A stretch of 64,000 bases of DNA, taken from contig NZ_JAQZAK010000001.1 in NCBI RefSeq assembly GCF_028737265.1, positions 496,001-560,000 on the forward strand, given 5' to 3'. How positions within the stretch are numbered: position 1 is the first letter of the stretch; each line of letters begins with the position of its first letter. Shown here one piece after another: positions 1-7,464 of this stretch. The notes beneath the pieces were generated by a model. The model was not told the DNA's origin, made no database searches, and was given only the letters and a program-made list of their open reading frames with translations. The position numbers and the translations under genes were made by a program. This DNA comes from Actinomycetospora callitridis. GTDB lineage: Bacteria > Actinomycetota > Actinomycetes > Mycobacteriales > Pseudonocardiaceae.

Positions 1-541
1 TGCGCCCGATCGACCGGCGACCGCGCTCGGGCGGGACGTCGCCGCGGCCCGGAGCGGGCGGGCGCGGGGCCCGCGGCGGCGGGGACCCGGGGCGGCGGTC
101 GCGCTCGCGCACCGCGCGCGTGTCACGGGGGTCGCGGTCCCGGGGGTCGCGGTCCCGGGGGTCGCGGTCCCGGGGGTCGCGGTCCCGGGGGTCGCGGTCC
201 CGGGGGTCGCGCTCACGGGGCGGGGGAGCCGGTCGGCGGGGGCGGTCGTCGTCGGGGCGCGACGGCCGTGCCTTGGTCGTCCCCTTGGCGGACTTCGACG
301 ACCCCCGCACCTCCACCGACGGGGTCGAGAGCTCGGCGAGGTCGCGCCGGCGCAGGCGGGCCCCGCCGCGCTCGGGCTCCCGGCGGACCGGCTCGCGCTC
401 GGGGACGGTGGGGTCGACGTCCACGTCGGGTGGCCCGCCGGCACGCCCGGGGCTGCGGCGGGCGGCCGTGGGGCCGTAGCGGCGGGCCGGATCGCGACGG
501 GCCTGCTCGCGACCTGTCTGGCCGGGCTCGTCGTCGTCCAT
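1..541 (-). CDS. N-terminal part of a probable LytR-CpsA-Psr (LCP) family protein, cut by the window edge
   Basis: The reverse-strand reading frame opens at an ATG (539-541, MDDDEPGQTGREQARR) and stays open to base 1, so about 180 residues are visible and the rest lies outside. What is visible is a hydrophilic Arg/Pro/Asp-rich segment containing a run of Asp-Arg-Asp-Pro-Arg repeats, as expected of a long disordered cytoplasmic tail ahead of a membrane anchor. No catalytic domain is in view. The family call rests on position only: the gene is divergent from rmlD, as cpsA (Rv3267, LCP ligase joining arabinogalactan to peptidoglycan) is divergent from rmlD (Rv3266c) in M. tuberculosis. An unrelated protein with a disordered N-terminus cannot be excluded. 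Confidence 0.5.
   Translation of the reverse strand, partial: MDDDEPGQTGREQARRDPARRYGPTAARRSPGRAGGPPDVDVDPTVPEREPVRREPERGGARLRRRDLAELSTPSVEVRGSSKSAKGTTKARPSRPDDDRPRRPAPPPRERDPRDRDPRDRDPRDRDPRDRDPRDRDPRDTRAVRERDRRPGSPPPRAPRPPAPGRGDVPPERGRRSIGR
131..205. repeat. five perfect tandem copies of a 15-bp unit
   Basis: The unit gtcgcggtcccgggg is repeated exactly five times, with degenerate copies at 116-130 and 206-220. Read on the reverse strand it encodes Asp-Arg-Asp-Pro-Arg repeats inside the partial LCP-like gene. The 15-bp length keeps frame, so copy number can vary without breaking the protein. Confidence 0.95.
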
Positions 542-910
542 CGGCCCGGCCTCCCTCCACGTGCGGGCCCACGGGCCGCTCTCGATCTCGTCCACCGTCG
601 CCCTGGTGTCCGCAGCACCCCGTCGACCGGATCGGTCCGGGGCACGCGATCCCTGGTCACCGGCGTTGCGCGGCCCGGGAGGACGTCCGGATCGCAGATT
701 AGACGGCGCCCGAGCGGTTCGGGGCTTCTCACCCGTACGACGGCCCTTCGGCGCGTCGTGGCCACGGCGGGTCAGCTGTCGATCAGGAATCCGCTCCCGA
801 GCAGGGTCTCCGGGGGTGGACGGGACGCCCGGCCGGTGACCCGCCGCGTTCGGAGCCCTCCGTGACCGGTGGGAGACTCCCCGTGCGTGATCGACGGGTG
901 GGGGGTTCTC
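542..910. other. divergent intergenic region between the LCP-like gene and rmlD
   Basis: No convincing gene was found in these 369 bases. The region should hold both divergent promoters. One weak -10 candidate for the reverse gene is TAATCT, the complement of 696-701, but no good -35 element accompanies it. No clear Shine-Dalgarno sequence precedes rmlD. Confidence 0.5.
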
Positions 911-1834
911 GTGCGGTGGATGGTGACCGGGGCGGGCGGCGCCCTGGGTGGGGAGCTCGTCGCACGGCTGACCCCGCCCGACGCCCCGGCGGCCGACGGG
1001 GCACCGAGCGGGGTCGTCGCCCTGACGCGCGCGGAGCTGGACGTCACCGACCCGGCCGCCGTGCGCGACGCGGTGCACGCCGGCCTGGCCCCGGGCGACG
1101 AGCCGGCGGTGCTGCTCAACGCGTCCGCCTTCACCGCGGTGGACCGCGCCGAGACCGATCCCGAGGCGGCCGCCGACGCCTGGGCCGTGAACGCCGAGGC
1201 GCCCGGCCTGCTCGCGGCGGCGTGCGGCGAGGTCGGCGCGGCCATGGTCCACGTCTCCACCGACTACGTCCTGGGGCCGCTGCCGGGGGGCGCGCACCGG
1301 CCGCTGGAGCCGGGGGACCCGGTCGGCCCGGAAGGCGTCTACGCCCGCAGCAAGCTCGCGGGGGAGGAGCGGGTGCGCGCGGCGCTGCCCGGCGCCCACC
1401 AGATCGTCCGGACCGCGTGGGTCTACGGCCCGACCGGCGCGAACTTCGTCCGCACGATCGCCCGGCTCGCCCGCGAGCGCGACACCCTGACCGTCGTCGA
1501 CGACCAGCACGGCTCGCCGACCTGGGCCGGCGACCTCGCCGACGGCCTGCTCGCCCTCGCCCGTTCCGCGGCGCCCCCGGGGACGCGGCACGCGGCCGGC
1601 GGCGGGGCGACCACCTGGTGCGGCCTGGCCCGGGCCGTGCTCGAGGAGATGGGCGCCGATCCGTCGCGGGTGCAGCCGTGCGACACGGCGTCGTTCCCGC
1701 GCCCCGCGCCGCGTCCCGCCTGGTCGGTCCTCTCGGACGCGTCGTGGCGCGCGGCCGGCCTCGCGCCGCTACCACCCTGGCGGGACGCCCTGCACACCGC
1801 CGTCGTCCGCCATCCGGACCTCCTGTTGGGCTGA
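911..1834 (+). CDS. rmlD: dTDP-4-dehydrorhamnose reductase RmlD
   Basis: NADPH-dependent reductase that makes the last step to dTDP-L-rhamnose, the donor for the rhamnosyl linker of arabinogalactan. The protein (307 aa) starts VRWMVTGAGGALG, a Rossmann nucleotide-binding loop. It carries LLNASAFTAVDRAE, the STDYVL stretch and the catalytic YARSKLAGE motif (YxxxK) of extended short-chain dehydrogenases. The GTG at 911 is chosen because the glycine-rich loop follows directly; an in-frame start at 869 would add residues with no family counterpart. The nearby wbbL-like gene uses the product. The order next to an LCP gene matches mycobacteria. Confidence 0.9.
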   Translation: MRWMVTGAGGALGGELVARLTPPDAPAADGAPSGVVALTRAELDVTDPAAVRDAVHAGLAPGDEPAVLLNASAFTAVDRAETDPEAAADAWAVNAEAPGLLAAACGEVGAAMVHVSTDYVLGPLPGGAHRPLEPGDPVGPEGVYARSKLAGEERVRAALPGAHQIVRTAWVYGPTGANFVRTIARLARERDTLTVVDDQHGSPTWAGDLADGLLALARSAAPPGTRHAAGGGATTWCGLARAVLEEMGADPSRVQPCDTASFPRPAPRPAWSVLSDASWRAAGLAPLPPWRDALHTAVVRHPDLLLG

Positions 1835-1904
1835 ACGGCCCTGCTCGTTAATCCCATCGGTGTCATATGCGTGTCCTCGCCGCACCGTCGCGCGTTGAGC
1901 GGTC

Positions 1905-2165
1905 ATGGCTGTGGAGACGGTGCTCCTCGCGCTGCTCGGTCTCGTCGCCGTGTGGTTGGTGATCGACGCCGGGCGTGAGCGTCATCGGTTGCGTGCCCGC
2001 GTGGCCCGGGACGAGCGGTGGCAGGCCGAGCGACGGCGCAGTGACCGCCGCGCGGCACGCCTCGCGGCCCCGACGGCCTCGTCGGTCCCGACGCCGAACT
2101 CCTGGCGGTACTGGCCGATGACACTGCCGTCCGCCGACGACACCTCGCGCGGTCCGCGGCTCTGA
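1905..2165 (+). CDS. small single-pass membrane protein, unknown function
   Basis: An 86-residue protein with one hydrophobic segment near the N-terminus (about residues 5-20, VLLALLGLVAVWLVID) followed by an Arg-rich cytoplasmic-type stretch (RERHRLRARVARDERW) and a polar tail. This is the layout of a small N-anchored membrane protein. I do not recognise a family. It lies between rmlD and the TPR protein on the same strand, 70 bases after rmlD. A reverse-strand frame over the same bases has no recognisable protein features. Confidence 0.5.
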   Translation: MAVETVLLALLGLVAVWLVIDAGRERHRLRARVARDERWQAERRRSDRRAARLAAPTASSVPTPNSWRYWPMTLPSADDTSRGPRL

Positions 2166-2219
2166 CGTGCTGGGTCCGAGTTCCTGGGTCTGGGCGCCCC
2201 AGCGTGACACCCTGAGGCG

Positions 2220-3131
2220 ATGACGGAGCAGGCCGCGCCGGGGACGACCACCTCGTCGGGATCGGACTCCACGGACGAACCCCTCTGTGCCCAGGCGCGC
2301 GCGCTCGCCGCCTCGCCGGGCGACGATCCGGTCGAGCACCACGAGGACCTCGTGGCCCTGCTGCGGCGGGCCCACGCCAGCGGCGAGCACTCCGCGCCCG
2401 GCCTGCTCGCCGACGCCCACCTCGACCACGGCGAGCGCCGCGAGGCCGTCGAGGTCCTCACCCGGGCCGTGCACGGGCGCCGGCGCAGCGACCTCGCCGG
2501 CCTGCTGGGCGAGACGCTCGAGGCGCTCGGCGACCACGAGGGCGCGGAGGCGGCGTTCCTCGTCGGGATCGACGGCGGCCACCCCGACGCGATGAACGAC
2601 TACGGCGTCTTCCTGCGTGCCCGCGGCCGCACGCAGGAGGCCGCCTACGTGCTGGACCGTGCGGCCCGGCTCGGCGACGACCTCGCCCCGCTGAACCTCG
2701 TGGCCCTGCACCTCGAGGAGCTCGACGACCCGTTCACGGCCACCGAGCTCGCCGAGGCGTACCGGGACGACGCCAAGCCCTCCACGCTCGTCGCGCTCGC
2801 CGACTGCCGGCTCGCGGAGGACCGCGTCGACGAGGCCGAGGAGCTCTACCGGAAGGCCGCGGAGGGCGGCGGGGCGTGCGCGCACATCTACTACGGCTGG
2901 TTCCTGCGCGACCGGCGCGCCGACCCCGAGGGGGCCGAGGAGCAGCTGCGCCGGGCCCACGAGGTCAAGGAGCCCGGGGCCGCCTTCCACCTCGCGCGCT
3001 TCCTCTACGACCAGGGGCGCACCGACGACGCCCATCCGTTCTTCGAGGAGGCGGCCTGGCGCGGCGACCCGGACGCCCTGGCGGTGCTCGAGGCCGAGTA
3101 CCGCGGGCTGGTCGACGAGTGGGACGACTGA
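2220..3131 (+). CDS. tetratricopeptide/Sel1-like repeat protein
   Basis: A 303-residue soluble protein made of helical repeats. Segments such as LAGLLGETLEALGDHEGAEAAF, HPDAMNDYGVFLRARG, DEAEELYRKAAEGG and FHLARFLYDQGRTDDAHPFF have the spacing and Ala/Gly/Tyr pattern of TPR and Sel1 repeats (about residues 70-295). Such proteins act as protein-protein scaffolds; no enzymatic motif is visible and no partner is evident. It starts with ATG 54 bases after the small membrane gene and ends 10 bases before the wbbL-like gene, so it is probably co-transcribed with the envelope gene downstream. Confidence 0.75.
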   Translation: MTEQAAPGTTTSSGSDSTDEPLCAQARALAASPGDDPVEHHEDLVALLRRAHASGEHSAPGLLADAHLDHGERREAVEVLTRAVHGRRRSDLAGLLGETLEALGDHEGAEAAFLVGIDGGHPDAMNDYGVFLRARGRTQEAAYVLDRAARLGDDLAPLNLVALHLEELDDPFTATELAEAYRDDAKPSTLVALADCRLAEDRVDEAEELYRKAAEGGGACAHIYYGWFLRDRRADPEGAEEQLRRAHEVKEPGAAFHLARFLYDQGRTDDAHPFFEEAAWRGDPDALAVLEAEYRGLVDEWDD

Positions 3132-3141
3132 GTCGGCCACA

Positions 3142-4044
3142 ATGCGGGGCGTGTCCGACCCTGACCTGCCCGAACCCGTGTCCGCCCCCTACGGCTCCGG
3201 GCTGGCCGTCGTCTCCGTGACCTACTCGCCGGGCGACTCCCTCGCGGAGTTCCTGACGTCCCTGGAGAAGGCCACGACGCGCCCGTACCGGGTGGTGCTC
3301 GCCGACAACGGGTCGGTCGACGGCGCCCCCGAGGCCGCGGCGGCCGCCGACGAGCGGGTCGAGCTGCTGCGCATCGGCGAGAACGTGGGGTACGGCGCGG
3401 CCGCCAACCGCGGCGTCGCGGGGCTGCCCGCCGAGGTGGGCTGGGTGCTCGTCGCCAACCCCGACATCGTCGTCGACCCCGGCGCGCTGGACACGCTGAT
3501 CGAGGCCGGGGACCGCTGGCCGCGCGCGGGCGCGCTCGGGCCGCTGATCCGCACCGGGGGCGAGGTCTACCCGTCGGCGCGCCTGCAGCCGTCGCTCGGT
3601 CGCGGCGTCGGGCACGCGCTGTTCGCGGCGGTGTGGCCGGCGAACCCGTGGACGCGCTCCTACCGCCAGGAGGGCTCGGTCGCCGAGCGGACCGCGGGCT
3701 GGCTGTCGGGCTCGTGCGTCCTGCTGCGCCGCGAGGCCTGGGACTCCGTCGACGGCTTCGACCCGCGCTACTTCATGTACTTCGAGGACGTCGACCTCGG
3801 CGACCGGCTGGGCCGGGCGGGGTGGCTGAACGTCTACGTCCCCGACGCCGAGGTCGTGCACACCGGCGGGCACGCCACCGAGCGCGACGCCCCCACGTCG
3901 TCCCGGATGCTCGCCGAGCACCACCGCAGCGCCTACCGGTTCCTCGCCGACCGCTACCGCGGCGCGCGCTGGGCGCCGGTGCGGTTCGGCCTGCGCCTGG
4001 GCCTGGGGCTGCGCGCCCGCACCGGGGTGCGCGCGGCTCCCTGA
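3142..4044 (+). CDS. wbbL: family 2 glycosyltransferase, WbbL-type rhamnosyltransferase
   Basis: Cytoplasmic GT-A glycosyltransferase (300 aa), predicted to add L-rhamnose from dTDP-rhamnose to GlcNAc-diphosphoryl-decaprenol in arabinogalactan linker synthesis. VVSVTYSPGDSL opens the GT2 fold, then DNGSVDGAPE (nucleotide binding), the NPDIVVDPGAL motif in place of DxD, and the acceptor-side FMYFEDVDLGDRLG (ED base) typical of WbbL. rmlD lies 1.3 kb upstream, as in mycobacteria. Two starts are possible: ATG 3142, and GTG 3151, which has CACAAT 7 bases upstream and could be leaderless. Confidence 0.85.
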   Translation: MRGVSDPDLPEPVSAPYGSGLAVVSVTYSPGDSLAEFLTSLEKATTRPYRVVLADNGSVDGAPEAAAAADERVELLRIGENVGYGAAANRGVAGLPAEVGWVLVANPDIVVDPGALDTLIEAGDRWPRAGALGPLIRTGGEVYPSARLQPSLGRGVGHALFAAVWPANPWTRSYRQEGSVAERTAGWLSGSCVLLRREAWDSVDGFDPRYFMYFEDVDLGDRLGRAGWLNVYVPDAEVVHTGGHATERDAPTSSRMLAEHHRSAYRFLADRYRGARWAPVRFGLRLGLGLRARTGVRAAP

Positions 4045-4614
4045 TCAGCCCAGCGCTGCGAGGTGGCGGTCGAGCACCGCGAGCGCCGAGTCGGGCGTGT
4101 GCCGCTCGACGAGCAGGGAGTCGGCGAGGCCGCCGACGAGGGCGTGCAGGACCTCGGCCTCGGCGCGCGGGTCCCGCACCCCCGGCAGGGCCGCGAGGCC
4201 GTCGGCGAGCGCGGCGAGGATCTCCTCCTCGCCGGTGCGCAGCTGCGCACGCGCCGCCGGGTCCGCGATCGCGCGCACGAGGAACGCCGAGCCGACGAGC
4301 GCGTCGGCGCGCCCCTCCTCGTCGAGGGGCAGCAGGCCGGCGAGCAGGGCCCGCACGACCGCGCGCGGGTCCTCGTCGGCCGCCGCGACCCGCGCGCGGA
4401 CCCGGGCACCCAGCCGCTCGCGCAGCGCAGAGGCCGCGAACGCGAGCAGCTCGTCACGGCTCGCGAAGTAGTGCTGGACACGGCCCTTGGAGACGCCGGC
4501 CTCCGCGGCCACCGACGCGAGGCTCGCGGCCTCGAGGCCCTCGCGCGCGGCGAGGCGCCAGAGCGCGCCGGTGATCTCGCGGCGCCGGGCGTCGTGGTCG
4601 ACGACCTTGGGCAT
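4045..4614 (-). CDS. TetR family transcriptional regulator
   Basis: A 189-residue repressor-type protein. The N-terminal helix-turn-helix is clear: ITGALWRLAAREGLEAAS, then VAAEAGVSKGRVQHYFASRD, the canonical TetR recognition helix with YF. The remaining helices would form the ligand pocket; the ligand is unknown. The gene is divergent from a hydrolase gene with 66 bases between starts, and a perfect inverted repeat lies in that gap, so it probably represses itself and the hydrolase. Its stop codon abuts the stop of the wbbL-like gene. Confidence 0.9.
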   Translation of the reverse strand: MPKVVDHDARRREITGALWRLAAREGLEAASLASVAAEAGVSKGRVQHYFASRDELLAFAASALRERLGARVRARVAAADEDPRAVVRALLAGLLPLDEEGRADALVGSAFLVRAIADPAARAQLRTGEEEILAALADGLAALPGVRDPRAEAEVLHALVGGLADSLLVERHTPDSALAVLDRHLAALG

Positions 4615-4645
4615 CGTTGACGGTCCGATCGGCTTGCAACGGTGT

Positions 4646-4660
4646 TACGATCCGATCGTA
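4646..4660. promoter_or_regulatory. probable TetR operator (7-1-7 inverted repeat)
   Basis: tacgatc-c-gatcgta is a perfect inverted repeat with one central base, in the short gap between the divergent TetR gene and the hydrolase. A related shorter palindrome, ccgatcgg (4625-4632), sits beside it toward the TetR start. Position and symmetry fit a TetR dimer site; the match to this protein is inference. Confidence 0.6.
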
Positions 4661-4680
4661 CCGCGAGCGGGGAGGGCGTC

Positions 4681-5535
4681 ATGGCGGTCGGTGGGTTCGT
4701 CGACGAGGGCGCCCGGGCGCGGTACGCCGCGGCGCTGGAGACCGCGATGGCCGCGCTCCCGCCCCACGAGAGCGACGACGTGGCGACGAGCTGGGGGACG
4801 GTGCGGGTCCACCGGTTCGGACGGGGCACCGGGACCCCGGTGCTCCTGCTGCCCGGGCGGCTCGGGACGACGGCGATGTGGGCGCCGAACCTGCCGGCGC
4901 TCGCGGCCCGGCGCACGGTGTGGGCGCTCGACCTGCTCGGCGAGCCGGGCGCGAGCACCCAGACCGCGCTGATCACCGGTGACGCCGACCAGGCGTCCTG
5001 GCTCGCCGAGGTGGTCGACGCTCTCGGCGGCCCGCTGCACGTCGTCGGCGCGTCGCTGGGCGGGCGATGGGGCACCGAGCTCGCCGTGCGGCACCCGCAC
5101 CTCGTGCGCTCGCTGGCGCTGCTCGAGCCGGCGCACACGCTGTCCCGGCTGCGCGCGGGGTTCGTGCTGGCGTCGCTGGCCTCGCTCGTCGGGGCCCGGC
5201 GGTTCTTCCTGCGCCACGCCGGCGGGGAGACGCCGCCCGCCGACGACCCGCTCGGCCCCGTGCTCGAGCTCGGGTCGGCGACCTACCGGATGGCGCTCGG
5301 CCCGCCCGGCTACCCGACGGACGCGGCGCTGCGCTCGCTCGCGATGCCCGTCCTGGCCCTGCTCGGCGGGCGGAGCACGGTCGGGAACGCGGGGCGGGGG
5401 GCGGCGCGGGCCCGGCGGTGCATCGCCGACGTCGAGGTCGACGTCTGGCCGGACGCGACCCACGCGCTGCCGAGCGCCTGTGCGGACGCGGTCGACGCCC
5501 GCCTCGAGGCGTTCCACGCGCGGGTGGACGCGTGA
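4681..5535 (+). CDS. alpha/beta hydrolase
   Basis: A 284-residue alpha/beta-hydrolase-fold protein. It shows VLLLPGRLGTTAMW (oxyanion-hole loop), then LHVVGASLGGRWG, where GASLGG is the nucleophile elbow (GxSxG), and late DATHALPSAC with the presumed catalytic His. Substrate unknown. ATG 4681 is preferred over an in-frame start at 4642 because GGGGAGGG lies a few bases upstream and the operator-like palindrome falls between the two starts. It is divergent from a TetR gene that probably controls it, and a small membrane gene overlaps its stop as GTGA. Confidence 0.85.
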   Translation: MAVGGFVDEGARARYAAALETAMAALPPHESDDVATSWGTVRVHRFGRGTGTPVLLLPGRLGTTAMWAPNLPALAARRTVWALDLLGEPGASTQTALITGDADQASWLAEVVDALGGPLHVVGASLGGRWGTELAVRHPHLVRSLALLEPAHTLSRLRAGFVLASLASLVGARRFFLRHAGGETPPADDPLGPVLELGSATYRMALGPPGYPTDAALRSLAMPVLALLGGRSTVGNAGRGAARARRCIADVEVDVWPDATHALPSACADAVDARLEAFHARVDA

Positions 5536-5849
5536 GCGGGCGGCGCGGCCTGGTCCTGGCGGGCGTCGAGGTGGTCGCGCCCGTGGTCGTCTACTACGTG
5601 GCGCGGGCGCTCGGGGTCGCGCCGGTGCCGGCGCTGCTGCTCGGCGCGCTGTGGCCGGCGGTGCGGGTGCTCGCGGCGCTGGTGCGGCGGCGCCGCGTCG
5701 ACCGGCTCGCGCTGCTGCTGCTCGTGCTGGTCGCGGCCACAGCCGCGGTCAGCCGCCGAACAGGCGGCGCCACCACGGGCGCCGGGGCTTCTCCTGCGGG
5801 CTCTCGGCACGCGCGCCGTCGTCGCCGGCGGGGAAGGGGCCCGAGGTGA
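5532..5849 (+). CDS. short membrane protein resembling the first part of the VC0807 family, probably truncated
   Basis: Translation from the GTG overlapping the hydrolase stop gives about 105 residues. Two or three hydrophobic segments (GVEVVAPVVVYYVARALG, VPALLLGALWPAVRVL, LALLLLVLVAATAAV) are separated by an Arg-rich loop (VRRRRVDRL). Spacing and wording recall the start of VC0807-type integral membrane proteins, but after about residue 75 the sequence turns Arg-rich and non-hydrophobic and runs about 100 bases into the convergent gene at 5749-6186. I read it as a C-terminally truncated membrane protein, possibly still expressed by coupling. The family link is from memory and tentative. Confidence 0.45.
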   Translation: MSGRRGLVLAGVEVVAPVVVYYVARALGVAPVPALLLGALWPAVRVLAALVRRRRVDRLALLLLVLVAATAAVSRRTGGATTGAGASPAGSRHARRRRRRGRGPR

Positions 5850-6186
5850 AGGGGCTCGCGGGGAACGGCGAGGTGCCCGGGTGCGCCGGGCCCGTGCCGA
5901 AACGCACGGTGCGGGCGTCGCTGTCGTCGTCGACGTCCTCGTCGGGCCGCCGGTGGTGGCCGTTGGTGCGGCGGCCGCCGGTGTTCTGCGGGAGCCGCTG
6001 GGTGAGCTCCGGGTCCACCGGCACGCCGCGACGGGCGGCCAGCCCGCCCGGGAGGACGGTGGTGGCGGAGGCGTCGAACGGCGACTCGGCGTTGTCGGGC
6101 GTGATCACATTGTCGTCACGCTCCGTGGCCCGCTGGGAGGCGTGCGCGATGGCGTCCTGGGCACGCTCCCATGCATTCGAGGCCAC
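5749..6186 (-). CDS. hypothetical protein, mostly disordered, acidic centre and basic C-terminus
   Basis: About 145 residues with an Ala-rich start (VASNAWERAQDAIAHASQR), a Pro/Gly/Asp-rich low-complexity middle (RRPDEDVDDDSDARTV) and a terminal PRRPWWRRLFGG that could be an amphipathic membrane-touching tail. No family is recognised. GTG at 6186 is preferred over GTG 6189 because AGGAGGG is then 5 bases upstream. It is divergent from manC and overlaps the 3' end of the upstream membrane ORF by about 100 bases. Its composition is coherent and coding-like, but function is unknown. Confidence 0.55.
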   Translation of the reverse strand: MASNAWERAQDAIAHASQRATERDDNVITPDNAESPFDASATTVLPGGLAARRGVPVDPELTQRLPQNTGGRRTNGHHRRPDEDVDDDSDARTVRFGTGPAHPGTSPFPASPFTSGPFPAGDDGARAESPQEKPRRPWWRRLFGG

Positions 6187-6309
6187 CACGACCCTCCTGC
6201 TCGTTCCCCCGACGGGCGGGTCACTTCCGGGTCACTGCCGTCGGCGGCCCCGGGAGGGTCCACACTATCGCCCTCGGTCACGATTCGTCATCGACGAGGG
6301 GGGTCTCGA

Positions 6310-7464
6310 GTGGAGCACTCGGGGGACACGGCAGGGCGTACGGCGGGACACGCGGCAGATCAGACCGCCGAGATCGACCCGGCGCGGACGGCCGCGGTCG
6401 TCCTCGTCGGTGGTCAGGGCAGCCGGCTGCGGCCGCTCACGCTGACCACGCCGAAGCCGATGCTGCCGACGGCCGGGGTGCCGTTCCTGGCCCACCTGCT
6501 CTCGCGGATCGCGGCGGCCGGGATCCGCCGCGTCGTGCTCGGCACCGCCTACCGGGCGGAGGTCTTCGAGGCGTTCCTCGGCGAGCAGACCACCGGTGGG
6601 CTGGAGGACCTCGAGCTCGAGTGCTGCCCCGAGCCGGAGCCGCTGGGCACCGGCGGCGGCATCCGGTTCGCCGCGGACGCGCTGGAGCCCGGGTACGACG
6701 AGGTCGTCGTGTTCAACGGCGACATCCTCTCGGGCGTCGACGTGCGCGCGGTCGTCGGCGAGCACCGGGCCGCGGGCGCCGACGCGACCCTGCACCTCGT
6801 GCGGGTCCCCGACCCCACCGCCTTCGGCTGCGTCCCCACCGACGCCGACGGGCGCGTCCTGGCGTTCCTGGAGAAGACGCCCACGCCGCCGACCGACCAG
6901 GTCAACGCCGGGTGCTACGTCTTCCGCCGCGACGTGCTCGACGCGATCCCCGCCGGGCGCCCGGTGTCGGTGGAGCGGGAGACGTTCCCCGGGCTGCTCC
7001 GGAGCGGTCGCCGCCTGCAGGCCCACGTCGAGTCGTCGTACTGGCTCGACCTCGGCACCCCCGCGTCCTTCGTCCGCGGCAGCGCCGACCTCGTGCAGGG
7101 GGCGGCGCCCACCGCCGCGCTGCCCGGCCCCGTGGGCACCGCGCTGCTGCTGGCCGGGGCGAAGGTGGCGCCCTCGGCGTCGCTCACCGACGGCACGACG
7201 GTGGGTGCCGACGTCCAGATCGGCGACGGCAGCCGCGTCTCGGGCTCGGTGCTCATGGACGGCGCCCGGATCGGCGACGGCGCCCTCATCGAGCGCTCGG
7301 TGATCGGTCCCGGCGCGTCGATCGGCGACGAGACCGTGGTGCGCGACGCGGTCGTCGGCGACGGCGCCTCGATCGGGGCGTCCTGCGAGCTGCTGGCCGG
7401 GCTGCGCGTCTGGCCCGGACTCGTCGTCCCGGACGGCGGTCTGCGATTCTCGGGTGGTGCCTGA
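6310..7464 (+). CDS. manC: mannose-1-phosphate guanylyltransferase (GDP-mannose pyrophosphorylase)
   Basis: Makes GDP-mannose from mannose-1-phosphate and GTP, feeding mannosylated lipids and glycans. The protein (384 aa) has the nucleotidyltransferase signature VVLVGGQGSRLRPLT followed by TPKPMLP, the metal site VVFNGDILSG, EKTPTPPTDQVNAGCYVF and a C-terminal left-handed beta-helix of hexapeptide repeats (about 280-375). GTG 6310 follows GAGGGG; longer in-frame extensions run through the divergent promoter region and lack similarity. It corresponds to M. tuberculosis Rv3264c (named manB there) and overlaps the next gene by 11 bases, so they are coupled. Related sugar nucleotidyltransferases such as RmlA lack this beta-helix. 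Confidence 0.88.
   Translation: MEHSGDTAGRTAGHAADQTAEIDPARTAAVVLVGGQGSRLRPLTLTTPKPMLPTAGVPFLAHLLSRIAAAGIRRVVLGTAYRAEVFEAFLGEQTTGGLEDLELECCPEPEPLGTGGGIRFAADALEPGYDEVVVFNGDILSGVDVRAVVGEHRAAGADATLHLVRVPDPTAFGCVPTDADGRVLAFLEKTPTPPTDQVNAGCYVFRRDVLDAIPAGRPVSVERETFPGLLRSGRRLQAHVESSYWLDLGTPASFVRGSADLVQGAAPTAALPGPVGTALLLAGAKVAPSASLTDGTTVGADVQIGDGSRVSGSVLMDGARIGDGALIERSVIGPGASIGDETVVRDAVVGDGASIGASCELLAGLRVWPGLVVPDGGLRFSGGA

Noticed and set aside
121..220. CRISPR-like tandem repeat
   Set aside because: Units are 15 bp, directly adjacent without spacers and in frame with a protein.
1863..3140. 425-codon reverse-strand open frame
   Set aside because: Antisense to the TPR protein, whose repeats are coherent; the reverse translation is low-complexity.
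5881..6309. N-terminal extension of manC
   Set aside because: The upstream open frame is antisense to the divergent hypothetical gene and its promoter, without similarity to nucleotidyltransferases.
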